From assembly GCA_030323885.1 (NCBI GenBank), contig CM059190.1, positions 107,599,590 to 107,663,589 on the forward strand: a stretch of DNA of 64,000 nucleotides, in the 5' to 3' direction. Each line of letters opens with the position of its first letter. Position 1 is the first letter of the stretch. Under the pieces are notes generated by a model. That model made no database searches. It was not told the DNA's origin and saw only the letters and a program-made list of their open reading frames with translations. Below are positions 20,205 through 31,449 of this stretch, one piece after another. This DNA comes from Branchipolynoe longqiensis (lineage: Eukaryota > Annelida > Polychaeta > Phyllodocida > Polynoidae). Both the position numbers and the translations under genes were made by a program.

Positions 20205-21249
20205 GGGCTGGGTTTGGGATGGAGGGGGGGAATCCACCTGAATTTTAACGTGAGTACTCGGAATTTAATTCATTTAGTAAATGTGAGAACTGGCCCACAA
20301 GAACGTGTTAGATAATTCTGAGTTGTAATTAGCTCTCACTGTAGCCGACATGATAACATGAATAGTTCAGACGCAACAACCAACAAAACGCCATTCAGGC
20401 TGAAATAAAACCGTGATTTTGAGCCGAAGCTGCCATCATTCCACTAATCAAACCTGTTTTATGGCAGAATCCAACACATCCCCTATGTAATACATTGGGG
20501 ATGTTGATTTCAACATCGGTAATTTAACCCGCAAGAAAAAGTACGTACAAAATATGGAGGCGACTACTGGCGCCATCTATAACATCTTGCTTAACTAACA
20601 AATGCTCCGATTGTGGCGCCATCTTCTGTAATTTCGCATAACAAGATGCGACCCAGTTTCATTATAGACACTTCGACCAGACCATTTCTATCGATAGGAC
20701 GTGTTCTCTCCTTGGATTTGCCGTCCCACCCACCCAAGCTACAAGTGACATTTATAGGGCTACGTGCCTGAAATCCTCTAAATCTTAATAAATCAAACAT
20801 CTCATGACTTTAACGTAACAACGGAATAGTAAGAATAAATGCCACCTTATACTGTACTTGTCTTGCGTTGGTTGAATTACCAAATATGGAATTGACAGAC
20901 TTTACCGGTAAAGCACAATAACAAATTCTATTCCACAGAGGACAATTAAATGGATTTGTCGCTTTTTGTGCCTGAAATCTTCATATGTACAATCATATTT
21001 GATCATAATCAGGCCATTTAGTTCCAGTGGGTAAGTGGGACTTAATACATACGTAGTATCATCACAGCTCGTTATGGTGCTTGTATTTATGTTAATATAG
21101 AGAGAACCAACAGGGTAAAACTGACTGCACGACAGCCTTAATCAATTACAAGTTACAGCGCTGACCGCAGCGACACTCAGCGGATAACGAAGACACTACG
21201 TCAGCCACCCCCTCCCACCCCTCAACAAATGACCGCCTTGTCCGGTAGG
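20205..21249. other. unique region, no clear gene
   Basis: Ordinary AT-leaning sequence. A 69-codon minus-strand frame (20591-20800) has a coding-like look near its end (LCEITEDGATIGAF) but no homologue I recognise and no splice signals I trust. GTGCCTGAAATC occurs at 20763 and 20970. Nothing else seen. Confidence 0.4.
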
Positions 21250-21600
21250 TAATTAATCAAAATATAATCAAAATTCGACCACCTCAACTCCCGCCTCCCA
21301 CTCCACCCCTTCTAACTACCTCTCCATCTCCCCCCTCCCCATCCCCACCTCTACGCCCTCCGAATCTCCCCCTCCCCACCTCTACCTCCCCCTCCCCACC
21401 TCTACCTCCCCATCTCCTCCCTCCCCACATCTAACTCCCCATCTCCCCATCCCTACCTCTACGCCCTCTCCATCTGCCCCCTCCCCACCTCTACCCCCTT
21501 CCCCATCTCCCCCCTCCCCATTCCCCATCTACATCCCCATCCTCCCCTATCCTCCATCTCTACCCCCTCTCCATCTCTCCCCCTCCTCATCTCCCTCCAA
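21250..21600. repeat. pyrimidine-rich low-complexity (CCCCTCCCCACCTCTA)n
   Basis: Irregular 18-25-bp units of TCTACCTCCCCCTCCCCACC, all C/T on plus. Long polypurine-polypyrimidine tract with H-DNA potential. Confidence 0.88.
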
Positions 21601-21635
21601 GCAGATGGAAACCGGCGGCTGACACTTGATATGGT

Positions 21636-21848
21636 TTGTTAGAGTTTTACTTCCTGGCAACATCTAAGTTCATATCAGAACGTGTATTGACTTGTGACAG
21701 TGCACACTCGTGGCGACTTTATTGTGTCGCCCCATGAGGACAGTTCCGGCGGCACCATGACCCGAAATCCCACTCAGTCACTTTTTCCTGACACCTCAAA
21801 TCAGTCTTGGACTATCCCAGTAATGCCAGTGTCAGGCGGGTCACGGGT
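21636..21848 (-). mobile_element. SINE, minus copy lacking the head
   Basis: TTACTTCCTGGCAACATCTA, TTGACTTGTGACAGTGCACA, CATGACCCGAAATCCCACTC and TGGACTATCCCAGTAATGCC are present; the tRNA-like head is absent, and the copy stops near 21848 just before the purine array. Confidence 0.8.
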
Positions 21849-21909
21849 GTGGGGTCATAGGTATCAATGTTTTTAGTGATTGGCTCTGGGCGGATGAAAC
21901 CATCCCACT

Positions 21910-22320
21910 GGTACTGGTAGGGAAGAAGGCGAGAGAGACAGAGACATGGATAGAGACAGGGACGGAGAAGGAAGTAGAAACAGAGACACGGATAGAGACA
22001 GAGAGACGGAGAAGGAAACAGAAACAGAGACAGAGAGACACATATAGACGGAGAAGGAAACAGAAACGGAGCAGAGAGAGACAGAGACATGGATAGGGAC
22101 AGAGAGGTGGAGAAGGAAGCAGGAACAGAGAGGGAGATAGACAGAGAGAGACATGGATAGAGACAGAGAGATGGAGAAGGAAACAGAAACAGAGACAGAG
22201 AGAGACAAAGAAATGGATAGAGACAGAGAGACGGAGAAGGAAACAGAGACAGAGAGAGACAGACATAAAGAGACAGACATAAAGAGACATACATAAAGAG
22301 AAAGAGAAAGAGAAAGATCC
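21910..22320. repeat. purine-rich minisatellite (GAGACAGAGA-type)
   Basis: About 54-63-bp units: ATGGATAGAGACAGAGAGAC then GGAGAAGGAAACAGAAACAG. The minus strand reads as Leu/Ser repeats (SLSLSVSVSFS) in several frames; repeat artefact. Confidence 0.9.
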
Positions 22321-23099
22321 GATGTAAACACCCAGCTCCCGCCACAGTCCACACGGGGGAGACTAAGCCGACGTTGCTTAGTGCCGGTTCTCTCCACCAG
22401 GGCGCGCAGGCGAAAAGAACGCCAGTTGACATGACGCTTTGCGCATGCGCAGGCAGCGCGCAAATTAACGCCGCGAAATTAATCAGCGGCCATGACACCT
22501 CATAAATCTCAATGACGGCCACCGCCCAACAGGTCTGAAGGGGCGCCACGCACTAACAGGCACCCGACCGGACGAGCGAACTTATACAGCGCCCGCCGGG
22601 CATGCGCGGAGCGGGTTTGTAGGGTGCGCAGTTTGTAGTGTGCGCGGTTTGTAGGGTGCGCATGAAGCTGTGTAAGCTGTCAGGGACGCTGCATTTGGTC
22701 GTGTGAAACTTGGGCAATTTTGAGCTGTGATTTGGTGGTAAAGACGCGTGACTGGTTGAGTGTGTGTGGTGTGTGCGGTGTGTGGAGGGTGTGTATGGAG
22801 GGAGGGGGTACGTCCCACCAGATGGCGACACTGGTCCCCAGCGCTGTGTTGATGTTAGATTAATCCATCGGTTACTGCGTCGCCGCCATGTTGATCAGCG
22901 CCACACAGCGGTGGCAGGCGTCATGTGGGTGGTGTGTGTGTGTGTGTGGCGAGGTGAGGGGGGAGGTGAGGAGGTGAGGAGGTGAGGAGGAGGGCGCGTC
23001 AAACTTTGATCACGTCTTGCTTGGGTGTCATTGAGACTGCGGCGACCTTTGCTGTAACTTGTAAGACGGCAGTAACCCTGAGTCATTGTAGGACTTTGA
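22321..23099. other. CpG-rich unique spacer with short repeats
   Basis: GCGCATGCGCAGGCAGCGCG at 22441; three GTTTGTAGGGTGCGC-type repeats at 22614-22664; a GT run at 22757-22800; GGTGAGGAGGTGAGGA repeats at 22952-22992. No gene recognised. Confidence 0.5.
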
Positions 23100-23792
23100 T
23101 AACACCACCACCACCATCTGTATACATCACCACGACCCCACACCACCACGAGAACCCCACAACACCACCACTCCCACCATGTCCACACACCACCACAACC
23201 CCACACCACCACGAGAACCCCACAACACCACCACCCGCACACACCACGACAACCTCACACCACCACGAGAACCCCACAACACCACCACTCCCACCACAAC
23301 AACACCCCCCCCCCACACACAACCACCCCACACACACCACCACAAACCCACACCACCACCACCCCCTACACCACCATCTCCACCCCACCACCACCACACC
23401 TCCACATCTCCACCACACACCACCACAACCCCACACCACCACGAGAACCCCACAACACCTCCACCCCCACCATCTCCACACACCACCACAACCCCACACC
23501 ACCACGAGAACCCCACAACACCCCCCCCCCCACCATCTCCACACACCACCAACCCCAACACCACCACAAACCCACACCACCCCTACACACCACCACCACC
23601 CGTACACCCCCCCCCACCACATCTCCACATACCACCACCCTACACACATCTCTACACACCCCCATCCCACACCACCACCTCCACCAGCACCACCCGTACA
23701 CCCCCCCCCACCATCTCCACACACCACCCCCATCTCTACACACCACCACCCCATACCACCACCACCCGTACACACCACCACCACCAGTCCTT
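23100..23792. repeat. about 60-bp CA-rich minisatellite
   Basis: Units like CCACACCACCACGAGAACCC then CACAACACCACCACTCCCAC, then CACACACCACCACAAC. The left half is regular, the right half a scrambled CCACC/TACAC mixture. C/A on plus throughout. Thr/Pro/His frames on plus are repeat artefacts. Confidence 0.9.
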
Positions 23793-23795
23793 GCT

Positions 23796-23975
23796 AATCC
23801 TAATAATAGTAATACTAATAGTAATAATGCTGAGCGCCTGGCTCGGAAGCGACAAGTGTCAATTTGTAGGTCATTGGTTTGACTCGACCGGGGTTCGAAC
23901 CCATGGCTTCGAATACCACGATCTACCAAAACGGGAGACGGATGCTCAACTCATTCAGCCATCCCGGCTGGCCAG
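23796..23975 (-). mobile_element. SINE, head half only, minus strand
   Basis: TAATGCTGAGCGCCTGGCTC, GGAAGCGACAAGTGTCAATT, TAGGTCATTGGTTTGACTCG, then the head with ACCGGGGTTCGAACCCATGG, an intact B box (GGTTCGAACCC), and ATTCAGCCATCCCGGC. The left edge carries a small TAATAGTAATAC microsatellite where the rest of the SINE should be. Confidence 0.82.
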
Positions 23976-24164
23976 GAGCGGTGTGTGGGATGGGGGCGGG
24001 GCGTGGTGGGGTGGGGTGAGGAGGGGTGCAGAGACGGGTGTCTTTGAGTGGTGTGCACCGGACAGACTTTCCGAGTGCTGTCCCTTATATTGACTATTAT
24101 TTCACCGACCACCAGGACTGCAGACAACCTAATCATGTCCACCCCTTCTCCTCTCCCCACCACG

Positions 24165-24480
24165 AACCTCCTGCCTGTCTCCGGGGGAGCCCGGCGCCCC
24201 ACTCCGTCTCACCCCGACCCGACCCGGCGCAGCCCTGGTCCCGGCGGGCGGCGGGCACCCGGCGCCCCGGCCGGCCTCCCAGGGGAGCGGCGCCCCAGTG
24301 ACCGCCGGCCCCGGGACGTCCCGGCCCGGCCGCCCGCAGCGGCCACCTGTTGCTGGCCCCCTGGCCCCGCCGCGAATGGGCGACCGGCCCTCTGTGAGGA
24401 AAGTCTGGGACCCGAGTAGCGAAGGGCGGAGATGGAGCCCGTCAGCCGGGCCGTCACAGGGGGAACACGGGGCACCGCCA
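24165..24480. promoter_or_regulatory. CpG-island-like segment
   Basis: Very GC-rich and CpG-dense (for example GGCGCCCCGGCCGGCCTCCC, CGGCCCCGGGACGTCCCGGC), unlike its AT-rich right neighbour. Several overlapping frames are open on both strands, as expected for such composition. Could mark a promoter or first exon, but I cannot identify a transcript. Confidence 0.4.
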
Positions 24481-24504
24481 CGACGCAGGACGCACGCTAA
24501 TTGT

Positions 24505-24962
24505 ATTCTGTATATACGCTATATATACGCTATATATACATTATATACACATATATACATTATATATACATTATATATACATTATATATACATTATATAT
24601 ACATTATATATACATTATATATACATTATATATACATTATATACACAGTATATAGACAGTATATACACATTATATATACATTATATATACATTATATATA
24701 CATTATATATACATTATATATACATTATATATACATTATATATATACATTATATATACATTATATATACATTATATATACATTATATATACATTATATAT
24801 ACATTATATATACATTATATATACATTATATACATTATATATACATTATATATACATTATATATACATTATATATACATTATATATACATTATATATACA
24901 TTATATATACATTATATATACATTATATATACACTATATATACATTATATACATATATTTAC
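24505..24962. repeat. 11-bp AT minisatellite (ATTATATATAC)n
   Basis: About 40 copies of ATTATATATAC with a few irregular joins (near 24648-24672, 24742, 24828). It is almost self-complementary, so cruciform extrusion is likely. Ile/Tyr/Thr/His frames (HYIYIIYTLYI) are artefacts. Confidence 0.95.
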
Positions 24963-25617
24963 ATTATAATATGTACATTAAATATGCAATGTACATATAC
25001 AAATTATATATGTATACCCTACATACACATTAGATGCATATAAAATTACTCTGCATCACATGACGTGCACAAATACACACCTAAATAAGCGTATGCAGAT
25101 TGCGTATAATCTAATTAATAATCACACCTACATTACAGACATTATTTATGTGATATATACTGCACTCTGTGAATCTAATATCTTTATCTATTATTTTATT
25201 AATATATTTATCTATTAAAAAAATGGACAAAAAGCTAAACCATCGGACTGTGCGTTTCTAACTGACAACAAAATAACCGCAAAGAATACACCGTGGAATT
25301 TTAGAAGTAAGAAAGGACACGATCTACACCTTAAAAGATACCCAGTGCGCCTGCAACAAGTGTGGAGCACCATGAGACATCCCGCCAGCCGATTCTCAAC
25401 AACCCCGACACCTCCACCAAGACTGGTCGAGCCGCCCACTGATTGAAGCACCCACACAGGATTCACTCAGTCACCTCGTCTGCCACCAGCCGACCACACA
25501 CCCACACCCACCCCCACAACCCGCCCCCGCTTCCTCTGTCGCCGCGCTGTGAGCGTCAATATTTCCTGCCGACCTTCCTTTACGGCCGCCACCTCGGCTG
25601 TTTACCCGGGCGCGCCT

Positions 25618-25648
<31 letters not shown>

Positions 25649-26094
25649 TCCCCCCAGCCGGGCCGGGCGGTACGCGTGCATATACTCAGCGAATCAGCCT
25701 CCAGCCGTCTCGAGCGGCCGGCCCGGGCTAAGGGTGCTTATATATATGCAGGTCCATAACGTGTGTATATATGTGTGTATATATCCTAATGTATATATAT
25801 ATCTATATGTATATATATATTGGAGGACTCATATATTGGAGGACTCAGTATATATGTGGTGCTATATATATGTGTGTACATGATTATTAATACACCACAC
25901 TGGGAATCCCCACACTACGCTGCCAGGTGCACACGCCACATATCAGTGTCTCCGTGTGACCACTCAGACGTCGAGGATTTGTTTATATTTCCATAATGTA
26001 TTATGTAACATGTATATGAGCTATAACCGTCTAGGGCTACAATCCCACTTTCCCAACTGAAGCCAGTGATATGTGTACGACATGCCGGTCGTCT
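24963..26094. other. AT-rich spacer, C tract and TA-rich block
   Basis: AT-rich to 25210; unique to 25600; a C tract of about 29 bp at 25618-25646; TATATA/TGTGTATATA-rich sequence 25738-25880 with TATTGGAGGACTCA duplicated at 25817 and 25834. No gene seen. Confidence 0.6.
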
Positions 26095-27140
26095 GTTACA
26101 GTGTGTGCAGCGCCAGACACAACCCAAGTCAGAAGTGTGTGAGGCACCAGACACAACCCGAGTCGGCAGTGTGTGCAGCGCCAGACACAACCCTAGTGAG
26201 CAGTGTGTGCAACACCAGACACAACCCGAGTCAGAAGTGTGTGCAGCGCCAGACACAACCCGAGTCAAAAGTGTGTGCAACACCAGACACAACCTGAGTC
26301 AGAAGTGTGTGCAGCGCCAGACACAACCCGAGTCGGCAGTGTGTGCAGTGCCAGACACAACCCGATTCAGAAGTGTGTGCAGCACCAGACACAACCCAAG
26401 TCAGAAGTGTGTGCAACACTAGACACAACCTGAGTCAGAAGTGTGTGCAGAGCCAGACACAACCCGAGTCAGAAGTGTGTGCAGGGCCAGACACAACCCG
26501 AGTCATAAGTGTGTGCAACACCAGACACAACCCGAGTCAGAAGTGTGTGCAACACCAGACACAACCCGAGTCAGAAGTGTGTGAGGCACCAGGCACAACC
26601 CGAGTCAGCAGTGTGTCAGGCACCAGACACAACCCGAGTCAGAAGTGTGTGCAGCGCCAGACACAACCCAAGTCAGAAGTGTGTGCAGCGCCAGACACAA
26701 CCCGAGTCAGAAGTGTGTGCAGTGCCAGACACAACCCTAGTCAGAAGTGTGTGAGGCACCAGACACAACCCGAGTCAGAAGTGTGTGCATCACCAGACAC
26801 AACAAGAGTCAGAAGTGTGTGCAGCGCCAGACACAACCCGAGTCAGAAGTGTGTGCAGCACCAGACACAACCCGAGTCGGCAGTGTGTGAGGCACCAGAC
26901 ACAACCCAAGTCGGCAGTGTGTGCAGTGCCAGACACAACCCTAGTCAGAAGTGTGTCAGGCACCAGACACAACCCGAGTCAGAAGTGTGTGCATCACCAG
27001 ACACAACCCGAGTCAGAAGTGTGTCAGGCACCAGACACAACCCGAGTCGGCAGTGTGTGAGGCACCAGACACAATCCGAGTCAGAAGTGTGTGAGGCACC
27101 AGACACAACCCGAGTCAGCAGTGTGTGCAGCACCGGAGAC
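26095..27140. repeat. 34-bp minisatellite, about 30 units
   Basis: Unit AGACACAACCCGAGTCAGAA then GTGTGTGCAGCGCC. Three common endings (GCAGCGCC, GCAACACC, GAGGCACC) are mixed irregularly. The 34-bp period gives a 34-residue super-period in all frames (CVRHQTQPESEVCAAPDTTRVRSV). The 308-codon plus-strand frame is a repeat artefact. Confidence 0.95.
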
Positions 27141-27314
27141 CAGCAGGCACAACCAGCGTGTGCAACACCGGAAACGAATCTAACTGATATAAGTTGTCCA
27201 CATTGCACACACTTGTCACATCCACAGTCTTAACGCCCCCAAAGGAGTTGACCACTCAGCCTTGAGACCTTCCTGCACATGCGCAAAGTTAAACGTTGAG
27301 CCGTCGTTGAAGTC

Positions 27315-27578
27315 TGCAGGTCACCTCGCAGGTTGCCATGCAGGTCACCTCGCAGGTTGCCATGCAGGTTACCTTACATGTTACCCCGCAATATACCTTC
27401 TGGTTACCCGACAAGTTACCCTACAGTTACCATACAAAATTACATGTTATCCTACATGGTACCCTGCTGGTTACCTACAACTTACCTTACATGTTACCCC
27501 GCAGGCTACCCTGTGGGTTACCCCACTGCTTACCCTACATGATACCTGACAAGTTACCCCCAGTTTACCCGGCAGGAA
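27315..27578. repeat. about 15-bp degenerate minisatellite (GGTTACC-rich)
   Basis: CATGCAGGTTACC, CATGTTACCCCGCA, CTGGTTACCTACA and similar recur about every 15 bp, with the palindrome GGTTACC/GGTNACC as conserved core. The left part is CTCGCAGGTTGCCATGCAGG repeated twice. Confidence 0.85.
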
Positions 27579-27827
27579 AAGTGAGTGTGGAGAATCAACA
27601 AGAAAGTAGTCGCGAAACCCGTAAAATGCATCGTGTGAGTTGAGCAGCTGCCTCGGCAGAGCCGACCGTGTACACCGAGTGTGTAACCATGGAGACACAT
27701 CACGCTATTTATGTAACCATGACGACACATCACACTTGAGTTATTGCAGTGATTAAACCACGACTAGCCTCTTACCAGTTACAACAAGTAAGCGCGCTAT
27801 GGACTGTCTTGCGAATACCGCTGAGGC

Positions 27828-28568
27828 TGTACTCACTGACTGAGGCTGTACTCACTGACTGAGGTTGTACTCACTGTCTGAGGCTGTACTCACTGACTGA
27901 GGATGTACTCACCGACTGAGGTTGTACTCACTGTCTGAGGCTGTACTCACTGTCTGAGGATGTACACACTGACTGAGGATGTACTCACCGACTGAGGCTG
28001 TGCTCACTGACTGAGGCTGTACTCACTGACTGAGGCTGTACTCACTGACTGAGACTGTACTCACTGACTGAGACTGTACTCACTGACTGAGACTGTACTC
28101 ACTGAATGGGGCTGTACTCACTGTCTGAGGCTGTACTCACTGACTGAGGCTGTACTCACTGACTGAGGCTGTACTCACTGACTGAGGCTGTACTCACTGA
28201 CTGAGGATGTACTCACTGACTGAGGCTGTACTCACTGACTGAGGCTGTACTCACTGACTGAGGCTGTACTCACTGTCTGAGGCTGTACTCACTGACTGAG
28301 GATGTACTCACTGACTGAGGCTGTACTCACTGACTGAGACTGTACTCACTGACTGAGACTGTACTCACTGAATGGGGCTGTACTCACTGTCTGAGGCTGT
28401 ACTCGCTGTCTGAGGCTGTACTCACTGACTGAGGATGTACTCACTGACTGAGGCTGTACTCACTGACTGAGGATGTACTCACCGACTGAGGCTGTACTCA
28501 CTGAATTGGGCTGTACTCACTGACTGAGGCTGTACTCACTGACTGAGGCTGTACTCACTGACTGAGGC
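27828..28568. repeat. 19-bp minisatellite (CTGAGGCTGTACTCACTGA)n
   Basis: About 39 copies of CTGAGGCTGTACTCACTGA. Recurrent variants (GGATGTACTCACCGA, GAATGGGGCTG, GTCTGAGG) appear in the same order in two blocks, pointing to segmental duplication inside the array. Confidence 0.96.
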
Positions 28569-28642
28569 CCGCGTTCCCGCGCTCAGGTCACGTGGTCGGT
28601 CAGGTGGGTTGGTGCAGCCGACAATTAGTCCCGGCCAGAATG

Positions 28643-28696
28643 GTCGCGCTATCTGCGGTATCTGGCGCTATCTGCGGTATCTGGCGCTATCTGCGG
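28643..28696. repeat. short 19-bp repeat (GCGCTATCTGCGGTATCTG)
   Basis: Two and a half copies of GCGCTATCTGCGGTATCTG, itself an inexact double of TATCTG(C/G)G. Confidence 0.9.
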
Positions 28697-29267
28697 CCGC
28701 TAATCGGCCAGTCGACAGGTCGACACCGACGCGTCGTACAGACAGATCGCCGACCATTGACGGGTGGGGAAAGTTGGCGGGAAACGTGCACTAAGTTTAC
28801 GTCCTGTCGAGCAAGCCTTTATGCACCACAGCACAGCACTCCACTCCACAGCACAGCACAGCACAGCACGTCTGGTTCCCTGATGGTTTAATCCGTTATA
28901 GAGCGTTTGATGTGGCGTTGTGTTAGTAAGACGCGATAATGACCTGACGCCCCAAATATGTGCTTCCCTCCGGTGTGCGGTGTCGCCACCTAGCGGCGTC
29001 AATGTGCGCCACACATGTGCAGCACGGCCATGTGCGAACTGACGTGGTGAGTGCGTGATCGCTCTATAATGTGTGATACTCTCCCACGGGCCACGTCCGT
29101 ACCGTATACATCCATAGCAGCACCCCCCCCCCCCCCCGCACACACACCGCCCTTCCCTCATAGCGTTCCACACTCCCCCCCCCCCCCAACTCTCACACAC
29201 CGCTGCACAACGTGACCGCCACCGTGTAGCTTAGACTTTTAGAGTGTACCCAGAGGACAACAGTAAT
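28697..29267. other. CpG-containing unique spacer
   Basis: (CACAG)n at 28829-28868; a GCCACCTAGCGGCG motif at 28986 (weak CTCF-like); C tracts at 29126-29138 and 29176-29187. No gene recognised. Confidence 0.5.
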
Positions 29268-29395
29268 ATATAAGTCTAGTTAGTAGTAATGCCGAGCGTA
29301 GAGCTAGTAAGTGACAATTACCAATGAAGTCCATTGGTCCACAATGCACTTGGCCTAGATGAGGACGCTCAACTCGGTGGCTATGCATCAAGTAC
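29268..29395 (-). mobile_element. SINE fragment, minus strand
   Basis: AGTAATGCCGAGCGTAGAGC, TAGTAAGTGACAATTACCAA and GACGCTCAACTCGGTGGCTA match the head-proximal SINE part with many changes. Confidence 0.5.
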
Positions 29396-29419
29396 GACAT
29401 AGATGCAACTACCGCTTAG

Positions 29420-30262
29420 TGCAAGTGTGTGTGGTAGAGATAAGCGACAAGTGTATGCATGACACCGATCTAACTCCAGGTACAAGTACAAGTACAAGTA
29501 CAAGTACATGTACAAGTACATGTACAAGTACAAGTACAAGTACAAGTACAGTACAACAAGTGTGTGTTGTAGAGATAAGCGACAAGTATATGCATGACAC
29601 CGATCTAACTCTAAGTACAAGTACATGTAGAGTACAACAAGTGTGTGTTGTAGAGATCATCATCATCAGACACATAATGTGTGATACTCTCATCATCATG
29701 CTGTCAGTCGCGATGTGACAAAGACTGCTTTCATTACTTCACTGCCGCTCTCCTTTTGTGTGGTTGTACATTTCATGAAAGCTGCCTGCAAAAGTGTTGA
29801 AGTGCTGCTGGCTTTTGCAAGTTACCAGCGGCACTCTCTCGGGGAGCAAATAGAGTTTTTACACTGGCAAGAACATGTCCAGACAGGCGCAAAACTATTT
29901 GTCCCTGCAGTGGCTGGTCGTGAGATGTTGGGAGTTTCATACATTAACCACCCTTAATGCTACCACAGTGACATGGTTTTCTGTTTAGGGTTTGCTCCCT
30001 TAGCCTTCAGTTCTGTCAAGAACCTGTACCACAAGGCAGTAGTTTACAACTCTGCAGGGCAGGGGCGTCAAACTCCCTGAGGTATTGCAATACCTGCATT
30101 GTAGAGATAAGCGACAAGTATATGCATGACACCGATCTAACTCTAACTTAGTACAAGTACATGTACAGTACAACAAGTGTGTGTGTGTTAGAAATAAGCG
30201 ACAAGTATATGCATGACACCATTCTAACTCCATGTACAAGTACATGTACAGTACAAGTGTGT
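29420..30262. repeat. about 75-135-bp tandem repeat split by an insertion
   Basis: Core GTAGAGATAAGCGACAAGT, ATATGCATGACACCGATCTA, ACTC then (GTACAA)n and CAAGTGTGTGT. Copies start near 29430, 29570 and 29648 (broken), then again near 30098 and 30184. The (GTACAAGTACAT)n part differs in length. The break lies within GTAGAGAT at 29650-29657. Confidence 0.85.
29658..30095. mobile_element. insertion of about 438 bp inside the tandem array
   Basis: Foreign sequence between two array pieces: CATCATCATCAGACACATAA at the left and GGTATTGCAATACCTGCATT at the right (which contains the palindrome GGTATTGCAATACC). It holds an 80-codon plus frame (29715-29957) with no family I recognise. I see no clear TIR. 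Its right part (TTTAGGGTTTGCTCCCTTAG) has the look of a dispersed repeat, but this is the only copy here. Confidence 0.5.
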
Positions 30263-30305
30263 ATGGCATAGATAACTCCCCCACCCCAACACTTACAGTT
30301 CTTTT

Positions 30306-30640
30306 GTTTTTGTTTAACATCGTAGCAACAACTAAGGACATATCCAGAGAGATACCAACTTGTGACAGTGGGCACTCATAGTGCTGGCCCACAGGGATAC
30401 CAGGCAACCAGCACAATACCCCGATATCCTACACAGTCATGTAGGATACTGAGCTAACCAGTTCTTGTCCCATCCTTGGCGGCTCTGAGATGGTGTAGCC
30501 AAGCGCCAGGATAGGTAGTAGCAAATATTAATTCTATAAGTCATTGGCTTGACTCGGCTGGGATTCGAACTGGCAACCTTCTGCACGGGAAGCCTGCACT
30601 CTACTGATTCAGCCACCGCGTCCTGTCACACACTCACACG
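30306..30640 (-). mobile_element. tRNA-headed SINE, near full-length, minus
   Basis: Tail GTAGCAACAACTAAGGACAT, CCAACTTGTGACAGTGGGCA, CCCGATATCCTACACAGTCA, AGCCAAGCGCCAGGATAGGT, CATTGGCTTGACTCGGCTGG and a head with GATTCGAAC (B box) and CTGCACTCTACTGATTCAGC. The middle has a small insertion (GGCGGCTCTGAGATGGTG). Confidence 0.85.
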
Positions 30641-30654
30641 TCACTGACACTAGT

Positions 30655-30910
30655 GACAGATGGCTTGTGACAGTGTGCGCTCATTGCGGCTTTACAACGC
30701 TTTCCACTCAAAGACACCATGCCCCCGACACCGTGAGTCGATATCTCACTATGGGACTCAGTAACAGTATCGTCACTATGTGCCAACCAAACCTGTCCTA
30801 CCATAGACAAGTATTACAATTGTATTTCATCATCATCATCACTTTAAAAGCTAATTTCTCACTGTTTTCCATGCGGAGAGCAGGCGCCTTAACCACAAGG
30901 TGACCCGCTC
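30655..30910 (-). mobile_element. SINE, partial minus copy
   Basis: CAGATGGCTTGTGACAGTGT, GCTCATTGCGGCTTTACAAC, CGATATCTCACTATGGGACT, AACCAAACCTGTCCTACCAT. A tRNA-like end (GCGCCTTAACCACAAGGTGA) may be the degraded head. Tandem with the preceding copy. Confidence 0.7.
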
Positions 30911-31070
30911 GGTGAGAAGGTGCCTGCAGATTCACACTCGCTCCATGAGTACACACACCTGCGCATACACCTGCACCACACACTGTTACATAACCCGCTT
31001 CTAACCACTGAGTACCCCGCCTGACGGCGGACAGGTGATGGCAGTCACGGACCGGGTACAGCCGTGCGTA

Positions 31071-31088
31071 CAGCGCCGCCTGGTGGGG
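31071..31088 (-). promoter_or_regulatory. CTCF-like motif
   Basis: CAGCGCCGCCTGGTGGGG is a close match in reverse orientation to the animal CTCF core (AGCGCC-CCTGGTGG). The sequence match is all I have. Confidence 0.35.
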
Positions 31089-31205
31089 GAGCGGGGGGGA
31101 GAGAGGGAGAGGGAGAGGGAGAGGGAGAGGGAGAGGGAGAGGGAAAATGAGAGGGAGGGGGAGAGGGAGGGTGAAGAGGGAGAAGGGTGAAGGGGGAAGG
31201 GGGTA
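31086..31205. repeat. purine tract (GAGAGGGAGAGG)n
   Basis: About 120 bp of nearly pure G/A with AGAGGG units; polypurine tract with triplex potential. Confidence 0.95.
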
Positions 31206-31449
31206 GGTCGCACAGTAAACATAAATAAGGTGGCCTCCAGCACCTTGAAGTGTTGACCATCCCTTCACACATCCCCCATCACACACACCCACAACCTCTC
31301 CGTCTCTCACACCACCCCACCTCCACCATCACCCACGTCTTCAGGGCCGTTCACCAAACTGTCAGCGTACATCACAATCAACGGGCCGTGCGCAAAATTG
31401 GCGAATTACGGAATCCGCCAGGTGCCGCGGCAGTCTAAGCGCTGTGTAA

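Noticed and set aside
20591..20800. 69-codon minus frame
   Set aside because: Short, no homologue recognised, no supporting signals; left in the spacer entry as a note.
24048..24419. protein-coding first exon in the GC-rich block
   Set aside because: Open frames on both strands are expected from composition; no donor or signal sequence is convincing.
26307..27233. 308-codon open frame
   Set aside because: It comes from the 34-bp array lacking stop codons; all three frames carry the same 34-residue super-period.
27828..28568. CRISPR-like direct repeats
   Set aside because: Units are head to tail with no spacers, and the window is eukaryotic.
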